Shown: positions 38,925 through 48,382 of the stretch, in pieces
Layout of the letters: each line of letters begins with the position of its first letter
Numbering within the stretch: the stretch's first letter is position 1
Origin: Prochlorococcus sp. AG-347-M23
GTDB taxonomy: Bacteria > Cyanobacteriota > Cyanobacteriia > PCC-6307 > Cyanobiaceae
DNA: 64,000 nt
Assembly: GCA_003278855.1 (NCBI GenBank)
Contig: QCCU01000005.1
Location: forward strand, 1 to 64,000
Direction of reading: 5' to 3'
Position numbers and translations under genes: made by a program
Notes under the pieces: generated by a model
What the model saw: the letters and a program-made list of their open reading frames with translations, nothing else
What the model was told of the DNA's origin: nothing
Database searches by the model: none

Positions 38925-41096
38925 TTACATTTTTACAACCTCTCCAACCTTGTACCATTTATCCTTTAGAACATTTTCATATTTACGATTGCAACTAATC
39001 AACAAGGGTCCACATGTTTGTGGATCTAATAGTAATGATACTCTCTCGTTAAAAGTCTCTTGATCTAATGAATTTTCGTTTAAAAAATTAATTATTCTTT
39101 TTTCCTTGTTTACTTTATAAATTTTGTCAAAAATTTCTTTATTAGATTCAAAGAAAGTACTTCTAACATCTTTTCTTATTAAATCAAATACTCTAGGATA
39201 AGCTTTAAATGCAAATAAATCTAATAAAACTTTTAGTGGCTCAAGATTATTGCTTTGCCTATATAAATTAGATGATTCAACCATTTCTTTAAGATGTCCA
39301 ATAAATCCATATCCAGTAATGTCAGTCGCAGCATTGACTAATGATTCTTTAAATTGATTTTGAAAAAGATAAATTTCATCAATCAAATATTGCTGACTCT
39401 TTACTAAATTATTAATTACTTCAGAAGAACTACCTAGCATATTAATATTTTGCATTTGACCGGCAAAGTAAATCCCAACGCCCAGAGGTCTAGACATCAT
39501 GAGAATATCTCCAATATTCATTCCAGATTTAAGCCATGGTTTTGATCCATTTCTTAAAATACCTTGAACTGTTAAAGAAATATCTATTCCTAATGAATAA
39601 GGTTTATTAACTAAACTTCTTGCCTCGAAAGTATGGCCTCCAAGTAATTCGCCTCCATGATCCTCAACTGTTGATTTAATACCTTGAAGTGATTGAGAAA
39701 ATAGGTAACTCTGAAATTCCCTTTCAACTTTTGGTAATGAAATTAAAGCCTGCGCGGATGAAAGTTTTGCTCCACATGCCCATAAATCTGAGCAAGCATG
39801 CAAAGTAGTAATTTTTGCATTAAGCCAAGGATCACTTACCAAAGCAGGAAATCCATCTACACTTTGCAAGATAAGATCTTGACCATTTTGATATATCTCA
39901 ACTGAATCTTCAGGTGATGAGGCGAAAGAATTTAAATTAGAATTTATTAATGATTTATTTAAAACAAACTGAGGAATTTTAGCTGCACATCCTCTGCAAT
40001 CATTCAATGAAATATTTTTTTCACTACTTTTCATAATTAGCCTTTTTGATCTGAACTTTTTAATAAAATTGAGGTCAATTTTATGCTTTAAAATCCAAAA
40101 AATAAAAGAAGGGCCGAAAACAAAATTGCGATAAATAGCAAAAGCCTTTGGATGATGGCTTGGGAATATATTTACTATTTGCAATCCGATCTTTTGAGGA
40201 AACCACTTTTTTAATGATCTCCCTTCTAAGTCTTTTTTTAAATTTTGGACTAATGTATTTACAACTTTTACTGCAAAAACTCCCGATGCTGGTCTTTTTG
40301 CTGAACCTACAACTGCGCAATCACCGACAGCAAAGATTCCAGAGAAATTTTTTATCTGCAAATTCTGATTTGTAATTATTCTGCCATAAGAGTCCGAATC
40401 TAATAATTTTTTTTGTGCCCAAAACGGAGATGTATTTCCAGTACATAAAAGAATCTTGCCATAATCAAAATTAAGTTTTTCAACTAAATCAATATTGGAA
40501 TTCCGTAAACTTTTTAGAATTTTATTATTAATTTTTCTTGAATCACATAATAGTTTTAAAGGTCTATCTCCCCATCTTTTTCTCAAAGCATAAGATACTT
40601 CAATTGCAGCAAGGCCACTCCCAACAATTACAAATGGAAGTTCATTAACTGAATCAAAAATGTCCTCTTTAAGTATTGAGTCATAAGCACTTAAAAAAGG
40701 TTTAATTGAAAAAGCATTTCGATTTTTAACTAGTGATTCAAATTCTTTTGGAATTATTGTTTGACTTCCATAATTAAGCAACAACTTAGAATAATTAATT
40801 GAAGGTCTATTACTTAAAACAATTTTCTTTAAATTGAAATCAATATCCTTTACTTCTTCTTCTATAAAAGATACTTTTGCATTTTTTGCTAAAGATTTTA
40901 TATCAATTAAACTCTCTTCTAAAGTGATTGATTTTGAAATCACCGATGGGAATGTAGCCGAATAAACCAAATGAGAATCTCTAGATATAATTGAAACAGG
41001 AATCTCTGGCATTAATTTCCGAAACATTAACCATTTCTTCAATAAAGAAACATTTGAGTGTCCCCCTCCAATTAGTACCAGATGATTAAAAGTCAT
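38925..41096 (-). CDS. selD: NDH-2-like FAD oxidoreductase fused to selenide, water dikinase
   Basis: A 723-residue fusion. Residues 1-345 form a pyridine nucleotide-disulphide/type II NADH dehydrogenase-like flavoprotein (VLIGGGHSNVSLL, IVGSGLAAIEVSYALRKR, FAVGDCAVVG). Residues about 360-723 are SelD: active-site CRGCAAK (Cys367, Cys370, Lys373), PEDSVEIY, SVDGFPALVSDP, TDITGYGFIGHLKEM. SelD makes selenophosphate from ATP and selenide; the redox half may supply reduced selenium. With no Sec codon seen, 2-selenouridine tRNA modification is the likely use. Its start codon is 10 bp from divergent mtnP. Confidence 0.9.
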   Translation of the reverse strand: MTFNHLVLIGGGHSNVSLLKKWLMFRKLMPEIPVSIISRDSHLVYSATFPSVISKSITLEESLIDIKSLAKNAKVSFIEEEVKDIDFNLKKIVLSNRPSINYSKLLLNYGSQTIIPKEFESLVKNRNAFSIKPFLSAYDSILKEDIFDSVNELPFVIVGSGLAAIEVSYALRKRWGDRPLKLLCDSRKINNKILKSLRNSNIDLVEKLNFDYGKILLCTGNTSPFWAQKKLLDSDSYGRIITNQNLQIKNFSGIFAVGDCAVVGSAKRPASGVFAVKVVNTLVQNLKKDLEGRSLKKWFPQKIGLQIVNIFPSHHPKAFAIYRNFVFGPSFIFWILKHKIDLNFIKKFRSKRLIMKSSEKNISLNDCRGCAAKIPQFVLNKSLINSNLNSFASSPEDSVEIYQNGQDLILQSVDGFPALVSDPWLNAKITTLHACSDLWACGAKLSSAQALISLPKVEREFQSYLFSQSLQGIKSTVEDHGGELLGGHTFEARSLVNKPYSLGIDISLTVQGILRNGSKPWLKSGMNIGDILMMSRPLGVGIYFAGQMQNINMLGSSSEVINNLVKSQQYLIDEIYLFQNQFKESLVNAATDITGYGFIGHLKEMVESSNLYRQSNNLEPLKVLLDLFAFKAYPRVFDLIRKDVRSTFFESNKEIFDKIYKVNKEKRIINFLNENSLDQETFNERVSLLLDPQTCGPLLISCNRKYENVLKDKWYKVGEVVKM

Positions 41097-41106
41097 TTAC
41101 ATCACT

Positions 41107-42000
41107 ATGAATAAAGAACATTTATTACCAATTGAAAAATCAAAATTAGGAGTGATTGGTGGAAGTGGATTTTATTCAATGGATCAAATAGATTACTTAA
41201 GAGAAATAGAAATCAATACTCCCTATGGTAAACCTTCTGATTCAATAAAGGTATATAATCTTGGAAACCTAGAGATAGCATTCATTCCTAGACATGGCAG
41301 AACACATAGTTTAAATCCTTCTGAAATCCCTTACAAAGCTAATATTTGGGCGCTAAGGTCAATAGGAGTAAGATGGATTATTGCTCCATCAGCAGTGGGT
41401 TCATTACAAGAACAGATAAGGCCACTTGATATAGTGGTTCCAGATCAATTTATAGACCGGACAAAAAATAGACCTGCAACCTTTTTTAATGAGGGAGCTG
41501 TTGCTCACGTAACTATGGGAGATCCCTTCTGCACAAATTTATCACGTATATTAAGTGAAATCGGAGAAAAAAATATTCCTGGAGGTAGACAATTGCATAG
41601 AGGGGGTACCTATCTAGCAATGGAAGGTCCCGCTTTCTCAACTAGAGCAGAATCTAATTTATATAGGAGTTGGGGATGTTCAGTAATTGGAATGACGAAC
41701 CACACAGAAGCAAGATTAGCTAAAGAAGCTGAAATAGCTTACGCATCCTTATCTATGGTTACTGATTATGATTGCTGGCATCAAACTCATCAAGAAGTTT
41801 CTGTAGAGATGGTTTTGGATAATCTTAGATCAAATACTGAAGTGGCTAATAAAATAATATTTGAAGTAGCTAAATTAATTGAAGAAGAAAGACCAAAAAG
41901 TAAGTCTCATTTTTCATTAAAAGATGGATTGATAACTCAAAAAGAAAATATCCCAAGCTCCACAAAAGCGAAACTAAGGATATTTACTGATTCTTATTAG
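41107..42000 (+). CDS. mtnP: S-methyl-5'-thioadenosine phosphorylase
   Basis: A 297-residue phosphorylase that splits methylthioadenosine to adenine and methylthioribose-1-phosphate, salvaging the by-product of polyamine or related synthesis. The PNP-family phosphate loop GVIGGSGFYSM is near residue 15, FIPRHGRTHSLNPSEIPYKANIWAL follows, and the substrate loop EGPAFSTRAESNLYRSWG and GMTNHTEARLAKEAE are intact. Its ATG must be 41107 because the phosphate loop starts soon after, which leaves only 10 bp to the selD start on the other strand. Confidence 0.95.
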   Translation: MNKEHLLPIEKSKLGVIGGSGFYSMDQIDYLREIEINTPYGKPSDSIKVYNLGNLEIAFIPRHGRTHSLNPSEIPYKANIWALRSIGVRWIIAPSAVGSLQEQIRPLDIVVPDQFIDRTKNRPATFFNEGAVAHVTMGDPFCTNLSRILSEIGEKNIPGGRQLHRGGTYLAMEGPAFSTRAESNLYRSWGCSVIGMTNHTEARLAKEAEIAYASLSMVTDYDCWHQTHQEVSVEMVLDNLRSNTEVANKIIFEVAKLIEEERPKSKSHFSLKDGLITQKENIPSSTKAKLRIFTDSY

Positions 42001-42043
42001 GCTTATTTGATATAAGTGATTATCAGGTCAAGGTTAGGATTTG

Positions 42044-42241
42044 TTAGCCTCCACCTCCAACACCTTGGTATGAACCATAGAAGAATATTCCTAAAACGAA
42101 GATAACTGCGATTCCACCTGCTGTAGCAACAAGCCATAGAGGAAGGGTTCCTTCAGTCCATCTTCTTTCCCATGCAACTGCTGGTCTACCGTCGGGAAGT
42201 CTATCTGGAATTCTTCCATCAGGTCCTTTTAATTTACTCAT
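42044..42241 (-). CDS. psbJ: Photosystem II reaction centre protein J
   Basis: A 65-residue protein. The N-terminal extension [25 protein letters not shown] precedes a single membrane helix ([24 protein letters not shown]) and the tail SYQGVGGGG. The last gene of psbEFLJ, 9 bp after psbL. PsbJ helps electron transfer out of QA and assembly of the cytochrome b559 region. Confidence 0.97.
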   Translation of the reverse strand: MSKLKGPDGRIPDRLPDGRPAVAWERRWTEGTLPLWLVATAGGIAVIFVLGIFFYGSYQGVGGGG

Positions 42242-42250
42242 AGTTTTAAT

Positions 42251-42370
42251 TTAATTGAAAAAGTAACTGGAAAATAAAATTCCCAATACAAAGACTGATA
42301 GTAAGCCTAAATAAAGGCTTGTACGATTAAGTTCAACTGGAACTTTATTAGGATTTTCGTTTACTTGCAT
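42251..42370 (-). CDS. psbL: Photosystem II reaction centre protein L
   Basis: 39 residues: [20 protein letters not shown], then the helix [19 protein letters not shown]. The ORF track gives a 70-residue frame from 42463, but the extra 31 residues are shadow sequence over psbF; the PsbL start is ATG 42370. Located between psbF and psbJ. Confidence 0.97.
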
Positions 42371-42381
42371 GATTTTTAAAT

Positions 42382-42528
42382 TTATCGGGCTACGAATTGC
42401 ATAGCAGCAATGGAACCTAAAAAGAATACTGATGGAATAGCTAAAGCGTGAACTGCTAGCCAACGAACAGTAAATATAGGATAAACGCGGACTTCCGCAG
42501 CCTGCATTGGAGCTTGAGAATTAGACAT
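42382..42528 (-). CDS. psbF: Cytochrome b559 beta subunit
   Basis: 48 residues (ORF-track omission). The haem-ligating His is in [18 protein letters not shown]; the N-terminus is a polar [17 protein letters not shown] and the C-terminus IAAMQFVAR. It pairs with PsbE to bind the b559 haem. 2 bp after psbE and 11 bp before psbL on the same strand. Confidence 0.97.
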
Positions 42529-42530
42529 AG

Positions 42531-42779
42531 TTATTTTGTTCTTAAATCAAGTTGAGACTTCGCTTCAAATCTTTGAGTTACAACAGGAGCTTTTGCTTCA
42601 GATGCCTGAAAGTAACTATCAGGACGAGGAGTACCGAAAGCGTCGTAAGCCAAACCTGTGTATACGAATAAGAAGCCTGCTATAAAGATAGCTGGTAATG
42701 TTACTGCATGAATAATCCAGTACCTAATACTGGTGATTATTTCAAAGAATGGGCGTTCACCCGTTGAACCTGCGGCCAT
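42531..42779 (-). CDS. psbE: Cytochrome b559 alpha subunit
   Basis: 82 residues from [21 protein letters not shown]; the track ORF starts two codons upstream at 42785, but [10 protein letters not shown] is the family start. The haem His is in [18 protein letters not shown]. The lumenal domain contains [10 protein letters not shown]. First gene of psbEFLJ, with 138 bp after ycf48 where a separate promoter could lie. Confidence 0.97.
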   Translation of the reverse strand: MAAGSTGERPFFEIITSIRYWIIHAVTLPAIFIAGFLFVYTGLAYDAFGTPRPDSYFQASEAKAPVVTQRFEAKSQLDLRTK

Positions 42780-42917
42780 AATCACAAATGTTTACCATAT
42801 GATCTTACAGTGTAAAATCATAAGTTCGCGAAGAATTTAACAGCTTGGTTACAGACAGTTGTTAAATTAATCCAAAATTAATATTTTTTTTATTATTTTT
42901 TTTAAGTTATTACAGAT

Positions 42918-43931
42918 TTAGCCATTCCATTTAAGAATGTAACCACGCTCGCCAAGTATGAATCCTTTTTGATTATCTAAAGACTCCTTATCAAGAAAAA
43001 CTATTTTTATATAGTTAGTAGGCAATGCAGAAGCAAGAGGATCTGAATTCCAAGTTTCACCTTGATCTTTACTTACTATTAAAGTGCCATTACCACCGCC
43101 AGCCCATATATCACCATTTGGATCCCATCCCATATCTAAATAATTGTAACCATTAAGAATAGGGATAATAGGCTTTGACCAACTTTCTAGATTATTAGAA
43201 TCTTCATTAAATCTAATTTCCGCACCTCTTGAAAGCATCCATAAACTTCCTTCTGGATTGAAACCAATGCTTTGCACTCTCTTACTACTTGCTCTTTGGT
43301 GAGCAATCCAAGTATTACTATCACTATCAAGAGTAGAGAAGAAATTTCCAAGACTGCTTACGCTCACATAATCACCGCTAGATGTTCTTCTTAAATCTCT
43401 TATACCTCCCTGTTCCGAAGGATCTGATACTTTTGCTTCCCATGTTTCACCGCTATTGGAAGTTTCATAAATAGCTGCTGAGGTTGTTGCCAATTGAGCA
43501 ACTCCTTCATCAATAGTGGTAACTAAGAAAGGTTGGCCTGGTAACTTCCCAAGTGAAAGCCTAGTCCAATTTTTACCTTCATCTAAAGTATGCATTACAA
43601 GAGAGGGTTGCCCTATTAACCAACCTTCAGAACCCTTAAAATCAATATCGAGAAGGCGAAAGTTCTCTTCAGCAGAAATATCTAATGATCTTTTTTCCCA
43701 TGTTTCACCACCATCAGTAGATTCCATAATCAATCTGTTTGAGCCTACTAAAAACCCATGATTATCATCTATAAAATCAACATCTAAAGCATTAGCCTGA
43801 TCTTCAAACTGAATTGTTTTCCAAGGGCTGCTTTCATTCATCTTGACGCCTGTAGATGAACAACTGCTTAAAACAAAACAGAGAACTACAGATAAAAGGA
43901 GATTAGGAATACTGGTAAAAAAATTTTTCAT
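42918..43931 (-). CDS. ycf48: Photosystem II assembly factor Ycf48 (HCF136)
   Basis: A 337-residue lumenal lipoprotein-type protein. The signal segment [14 protein letters not shown] ends in a lipobox Cys. It is followed by a beta-propeller of repeated [24 protein letters not shown] and SKDQGETW motifs (Ycf48/BNR repeats). Ycf48 binds precursor D1 and helps early PSII assembly and repair. It lies between the rubredoxin gene (9 bp) and psbEFLJ, the conserved cyanobacterial order. Confidence 0.95.
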   Translation of the reverse strand: MKNFFTSIPNLLLSVVLCFVLSSCSSTGVKMNESSPWKTIQFEDQANALDVDFIDDNHGFLVGSNRLIMESTDGGETWEKRSLDISAEENFRLLDIDFKGSEGWLIGQPSLVMHTLDEGKNWTRLSLGKLPGQPFLVTTIDEGVAQLATTSAAIYETSNSGETWEAKVSDPSEQGGIRDLRRTSSGDYVSVSSLGNFFSTLDSDSNTWIAHQRASSKRVQSIGFNPEGSLWMLSRGAEIRFNEDSNNLESWSKPIIPILNGYNYLDMGWDPNGDIWAGGGNGTLIVSKDQGETWNSDPLASALPTNYIKIVFLDKESLDNQKGFILGERGYILKWNG

Positions 43932-43940
43932 TTAATTATT

Positions 43941-44369
43941 TTAATGCAAAGAGTACAAAGAAAGGAACATAGCAGCAGCAAACGCCAAACCTCCAAAAAT
44001 CAATATATTTTTTTGTCCAGGAGGTAAACTATTAAATCCAAATCCATAAACTAAATTCTCTTCAAATCCACTAGGTTTTGCTCTAGATCCAATATCCTTA
44101 TAAAAATTTTTACCGGCTCGACAAACAGGGCAAGCAAAAGTATTCCCGTCCAACTCTGAAAAAGGCGTATTTTTAGGTATGTTTAATTTTTTATTTCCTT
44201 CAGACGGATCATAAATGTATCCACAACTTCTACATTCGAATCTATTTTGTTCTAAATTAATAGTAGGTTGTTCAACATTTACTCCTGTGGAGTTTTCAGA
44301 AAGATCTTCTTTCTGAGAGTCTTCAACTATTTTGTTTTCCTCAGAGGCTGGTTGAATGTTTTCACTCAC
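43941..44369 (-). CDS. rub: Membrane-anchored rubredoxin
   Basis: A 142-residue protein. An acidic N-terminal extension (about residues 1-42) precedes a rubredoxin domain with CRSCGYIYDPSEG and CPVCRAGKNF cysteine pairs near residues 47-50 and 80-83, binding one Fe. A C-terminal transmembrane anchor (NILIFGGLAFAAAMFLSLY) tethers it to the thylakoid. In cyanobacteria and plastids this rubredoxin (RubA/RBD1) is needed for PSII assembly, matching the neighbouring ycf48 and psbEFLJ. It is divergent from ndhC, with a 77 bp gap. Confidence 0.95.
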   Translation of the reverse strand: MSENIQPASEENKIVEDSQKEDLSENSTGVNVEQPTINLEQNRFECRSCGYIYDPSEGNKKLNIPKNTPFSELDGNTFACPVCRAGKNFYKDIGSRAKPSGFEENLVYGFGFNSLPPGQKNILIFGGLAFAAAMFLSLYSLH

Positions 44370-44446
44370 GGTTTATTATTGTTCTTTAAGAACTTTAAAA
44401 GATTTTGCTTAATTAAGCGACTTTTATTCAAAATTAATTTTTTAAG

Positions 44447-44809
44447 ATGTTTTTATTAACTGGCTATGAATACTTTTTAGGTTTTCTTCTAATTGCCGCA
44501 GCTGTTCCAGTATTAGCTCTAGTTACTAATCTCATCGTTGCACCAAAAGGCAGAACAGGGGAAAGAAAACTTACATATGAATCTGGAATGGAGCCTATTG
44601 GGGGAGCATGGATTCAATTTAATATACGTTATTACATGTTTGCCTTGGTTTTCGTTATATTTGATGTTGAGACAGTATTCCTTTATCCTTGGGCTGTTGC
44701 CTTCAATAGATTAGGCTTATTAGCTTTTATTGAGGCTTTAATCTTCATAGCAATACTTGTTATTGCCCTTGCATACGCATGGAGAAAAGGTGCTTTAGAA
44801 TGGAGTTAA
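44447..44809 (+). CDS. ndhC: NAD(P)H-quinone oxidoreductase subunit 3
   Basis: A 120-residue subunit of NDH-1 with three helices. Contains [20 protein letters not shown] and [19 protein letters not shown], both invariant in NdhC/NuoA. It transfers nothing itself but closes the quinone channel. First gene of the ndhC-ndhK-ndhJ operon, with ndhK starting 4 bp later. Confidence 0.97.
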   Translation: MFLLTGYEYFLGFLLIAAAVPVLALVTNLIVAPKGRTGERKLTYESGMEPIGGAWIQFNIRYYMFALVFVIFDVETVFLYPWAVAFNRLGLLAFIEALIFIAILVIALAYAWRKGALEWS

Positions 44810-44813
44810 AAAA

Positions 44814-45548
44814 TTGAATCCACAATTATCCCCAAAAGCAATAAGAGAAATTCGAGAAGGGACTTGCAACCCTCTTGGGGCTCCCCAAGTTACTACAGAT
44901 TTAAGCGAAAACATTATATTGACAAGCTTAGACGATCTTCATAATTGGGCCAGACTAAGCAGTCTATGGCCTCTCTTGTACGGAACAGCTTGTTGTTTTA
45001 TAGAATTTGCTGCCTTAATTGGATCAAGATTTGATTTTGATAGATTTGGATTAGTACCTAGAAGCTCACCACGGCAAGCAGATCTAATAATAGTTGCAGG
45101 GACAGTAACAATGAAGATGGCACCCGCGCTTGTAAGACTTTATGAACAAATGCCTGAACCAAAATATGTGATCGCCATGGGTGCTTGCACAATCACAGGC
45201 GGAATGTTCAGCGCAGATTCTACAACTGCTGTAAGAGGAGTTGATAAGTTGATACCAGTTGATTTATACCTTCCAGGATGTCCACCAAGACCAGAAGCAA
45301 TTTTTGATGCTGTTATTAAATTAAGAAAAAAAGTTGGTAATGAATCAATTTTAGAGCGCACAAAAACAGAGCAAACTCACAGATACATAACATCTGATCA
45401 TGAAATGAATCTCGTTTTCTCTGAAAATACTGGTGAATATCTAAACAAAACTTCAGCTAACGTAATAACCCCCTCCAAAAAAGAAAAAATAACCGAATTA
45501 CCTGAAAATACCGAAAAAACTGAAATTATTAATACTGTAGAAGATTGA
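44814..45548 (+). CDS. ndhK: NAD(P)H-quinone oxidoreductase subunit K
   Basis: 244 residues from TTG 44814, 4 bp after ndhC. The N2 cluster ligands are in [38 protein letters not shown] and [10 protein letters not shown] serine/lysine-rich C-terminal tail of about 50 residues ([19 protein letters not shown]...) extends beyond the catalytic core. NdhK passes electrons from the Fe-S chain to plastoquinone. Its stop overlaps the ndhJ start (TGATG). Confidence 0.96.
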   Translation: MNPQLSPKAIREIREGTCNPLGAPQVTTDLSENIILTSLDDLHNWARLSSLWPLLYGTACCFIEFAALIGSRFDFDRFGLVPRSSPRQADLIIVAGTVTMKMAPALVRLYEQMPEPKYVIAMGACTITGGMFSADSTTAVRGVDKLIPVDLYLPGCPPRPEAIFDAVIKLRKKVGNESILERTKTEQTHRYITSDHEMNLVFSENTGEYLNKTSANVITPSKKEKITELPENTEKTEIINTVED

Positions 45549-46078
45549 TGGAAAAAGACGGTACAGCCACATCCTCAGATACTTCAATAGAAAAAGAAGG
45601 GTTTATAAGCCAATCTTTGTCTAAAGATGGAATTCCAAATCAATCTTTATCTGATGATCACATAGGAATTGAAAACATTTCTGTGGAACCTAGCAAATTA
45701 TATGAAGCAGTATCTGCCTTAAAAAGTTACGGTTTTAATTATCTCCAATGTCAAGGAGGATATGATGAGGGACCAGGAAAAAATCTCGTCAGTTTCTACC
45801 ATTTTATAACTGTTGATGATATACAAAAAATTGAAAAAATTAAAGAAGTCAGATTAAAAGTTTTCCTAAAAAGAGATTCTGATTTATCAATCCCTAGTTT
45901 GTATAAAATTTTTAAAGGAAGTGATTGGCAAGAAAGAGAAACTTTTGATATGTATGGAATAAATTTTATTGATCATCCAAATCCCAAAAGACTATTAATG
46001 CCTGAAGATTGGAGAGGATGGCCATTAAGGAAAGATTATATTCAGCCAGATTTCTACGAACTTCAAGATGCTTATTAA
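45548..46078 (+). CDS. ndhJ: NAD(P)H-quinone oxidoreductase subunit J
   Basis: 176 residues from ATG 45548, overlapping the ndhK stop; the track start (45545) is a TTG one codon earlier. The 30-kDa subunit signature [24 protein letters not shown] and [18 protein letters not shown] is complete. The N-terminal about 45 residues are a low-complexity Ser/Asp-rich extension ([13 protein letters not shown]) containing two near-repeats of [15 protein letters not shown]. Part of the NDH-1 peripheral arm. Convergent with yvcK, 4 bp overlap. Confidence 0.96.
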   Translation: MEKDGTATSSDTSIEKEGFISQSLSKDGIPNQSLSDDHIGIENISVEPSKLYEAVSALKSYGFNYLQCQGGYDEGPGKNLVSFYHFITVDDIQKIEKIKEVRLKVFLKRDSDLSIPSLYKIFKGSDWQERETFDMYGINFIDHPNPKRLLMPEDWRGWPLRKDYIQPDFYELQDAY

Positions 46079-47460
46079 TTTAATTTTTTTAATTTTCGGT
46101 ATATAAACATAACTGCTCTTGCAAGTCTCCTTGGATCATGTCTAAGAGTTGGAGTTATTCTTCTTGAATATAATGGTGCTTGCAAAACATAATAACCTTC
46201 AGATAATAATTTTTCTTTATTACATTGGACAGGCTCTGCCCCTCTACTTTCGTAATAGTCTACTAATGGAGATTTTTCGAATTGAGTCTGAGATAATATT
46301 GAGTTAAAAATTCTAGTATTAACTCCAAAATTTGATAATTGTTTTTCTATTGCTTTGATATGTTGATAGACATCGAGTCCATCTGTTTCTCCAGGCTGAG
46401 TCATCAAATTACTTATATAAATTTTAGGAGCATTACTTTGCAATAAGGCATCTACTATCTCTGGTACTAAAAGATTAGGCAATAAAGAAGTGTATAGACT
46501 ACCTGGGCCGAGAACAATTAAATCAGCTTCTTTTATAGATTCAAGAGCACTTGGTAGAGCTGATGGATTTTCTGGTAAGTAACCAATTCTCGAAATTAAT
46601 TTTTTTGATTTACTGATCTTGCTTTCACCATAAATTTTTTCACCATCTTCTAATTCGGCCCACAACATAACATCAATATTTGTTGCAGGTAAAACTTGAC
46701 CTTGTACGGCCAAAACCTTACTAGAGGCTTGAACTGCTTTTTCTAAACTGCCTGTAATTGTTGTTAAAGCTGACAAGAATAGATTTCCAAAACTATGACC
46801 TTCCAGACCACTTCCCCCTGAAAATCTGTACTGAAATAATCTTGTTAAAGTAGGTTCTTCGTTTGATAAGGCTGCCAAACAATTTCTAATATCTCCTGGA
46901 GGTTGTACACCTAATTGTTTTCTGAGAATTCCACTACTTCCACCATCATCAGACACAGTTACGATTGCTGTAATATTGCTACTGTAATTTTTTAAGCCTT
47001 TCAGTAAAGTCGATAATCCTGTACCGCCCCCAATTGCAACAATATTTGGACCTCTATTTAATTTACTTTTAACTCTTAATGCATCAACTAAATATGTATC
47101 TTTTTCTGGAACAAGCGCTTTTTGAATAGAATTAATACTTCTATTTTGTCCAATCCCGATTAATATAAGTCCAATAAAAAAAATCAATGGTCCCATTAAT
47201 GAAACAGGCAAAATACGTGTTAAACCTGTCATTACCCCAAAAAAGATTTCAATAAGCCAATAGAGCGGTCTTAAATTTGTCCAAATTACCAAGCCTAATA
47301 ATGTAGTCAAAAATCCTATCGCCGATGTAAGCATCCATCTTTTTATTACCAGTCCTGGCAAAAGCCAACTCAAAATTCTTAAGATTTTGTTTAACAAGAC
47401 AAAATTAGTCTTTTTAAAGTTTTTATAGTACCTTTTTACCCTTTTTTTACGCTTATTCAT
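46075..47460 (-). CDS. YvcK/CofD-like protein with membrane N-terminus
   Basis: A 461-residue protein. Residues 1-105 contain a basic start ([17 protein letters not shown]) and three or so membrane helices, one around [19 protein letters not shown]. Residues about 135-450 form the CofD-like/YvcK domain: [78 protein letters not shown]. YvcK proteins bind UDP-sugars and affect peptidoglycan and gluconeogenic growth; cyanobacterial versions are typically membrane-anchored. The exact role here is inferred. Confidence 0.88.
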   Translation of the reverse strand: MNKRKKRVKRYYKNFKKTNFVLLNKILRILSWLLPGLVIKRWMLTSAIGFLTTLLGLVIWTNLRPLYWLIEIFFGVMTGLTRILPVSLMGPLIFFIGLILIGIGQNRSINSIQKALVPEKDTYLVDALRVKSKLNRGPNIVAIGGGTGLSTLLKGLKNYSSNITAIVTVSDDGGSSGILRKQLGVQPPGDIRNCLAALSNEEPTLTRLFQYRFSGGSGLEGHSFGNLFLSALTTITGSLEKAVQASSKVLAVQGQVLPATNIDVMLWAELEDGEKIYGESKISKSKKLISRIGYLPENPSALPSALESIKEADLIVLGPGSLYTSLLPNLLVPEIVDALLQSNAPKIYISNLMTQPGETDGLDVYQHIKAIEKQLSNFGVNTRIFNSILSQTQFEKSPLVDYYESRGAEPVQCNKEKLLSEGYYVLQAPLYSRRITPTLRHDPRRLARAVMFIYRKLKKLN

Positions 47461-47591
47461 TAAAAAAACCTCTTAAATTATTTTTCTCAAATTTCTAGAC
47501 TATATAAAATCATTATAAATCAAATTCATACATCCTTTTTTTATTTCTAAAAATAGGCAAAATAAAATATATAGATGTTTTTATATAAGTT

Positions 47592-48377
47592 TTGAAAAAA
47601 TCAAAGCATGCAGTTGAAACAAAAAACCTCTCAATAAGCTGGGGGGAAGTTAATGTGCTTAATCAAATAAATTTTGAACTTAATGATGGAGAGAAATTAG
47701 CTATTGTTGGCCCCTCAGGTTCTGGTAAATCAACAATATTAAAAATATTAGCAGGACTCATTTTACCTACCAAAGGAGAATTAAGAATATTTGGTGAGAA
47801 GCAAACATATTTGAGATTAGATCAAAATAATCCTCCTGATGTAAGACTAGTTTTTCAGAACCCGGCTTTATTAGGATCTTTAACTATTGAAGAAAATGTA
47901 GGTTTTCTCCTTAAGAGAAATAAAAACCTATCTCAAAATTTAATTCATGAAATAGTATGTGAATGCTTAGCTGAGGTAGGATTATTTAATGTTGAGAATA
48001 AACTTCCAAATGAATTAAGCGGGGGTATGCAAAAAAGAGTTAGTTTTGCTAGAGCATTAATCACTGATCAAACTCTCAATGCAAAGTCTAAACCTTTATT
48101 ACTTTTTGATGAACCAACTGCCGGCCTTGATCCAATTGCCTCATCAAGAATTGAAGATTTAATTAATAAGACAAATGATAAAGCTAGCGGATCATCTATT
48201 GTGGTTAGCCATGTTCTTAGTACTATAGAAAGGACTTCAGATAAAGTTTTAATGCTTTATGGAGGCAAATTCAGATGGGCCGGCTCGATTGATGAATTTA
48301 AAAAGAGTAAAGATCCCTATGTATTTCAATTTAGGAATGGGAAACTTGATGGTCCAATGCAACCAAAAGACATTTAG
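47592..48377 (+). CDS. ABC transporter ATP-binding protein, MlaF/TGD3 type
   Basis: 261 residues from TTG 47592. Walker A GPSGSGKS is near residue 39, the signature LSGGMQKRVSFARAL near 140, Walker B PLLLFDEPTAG, and the H-loop SHVLSTIE. The MlaF/TGD3-style order and an adjacent MCE-domain gene indicate a lipid-transport ATPase rather than a solute importer. Its stop is 5 bp before the mlaD-like gene. No MlaE/TGD1 permease gene is in the window. Confidence 0.88.
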   Translation: MKKSKHAVETKNLSISWGEVNVLNQINFELNDGEKLAIVGPSGSGKSTILKILAGLILPTKGELRIFGEKQTYLRLDQNNPPDVRLVFQNPALLGSLTIEENVGFLLKRNKNLSQNLIHEIVCECLAEVGLFNVENKLPNELSGGMQKRVSFARALITDQTLNAKSKPLLLFDEPTAGLDPIASSRIEDLINKTNDKASGSSIVVSHVLSTIERTSDKVLMLYGGKFRWAGSIDEFKKSKDPYVFQFRNGKLDGPMQPKDI

Positions 48378-48382
48378 AAATT

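Noticed and set aside
42371-42463. Extended 70-residue version of PsbL
   Set aside because: The upstream part is an alternative frame over psbF; PsbL begins at MQVNENPNK.
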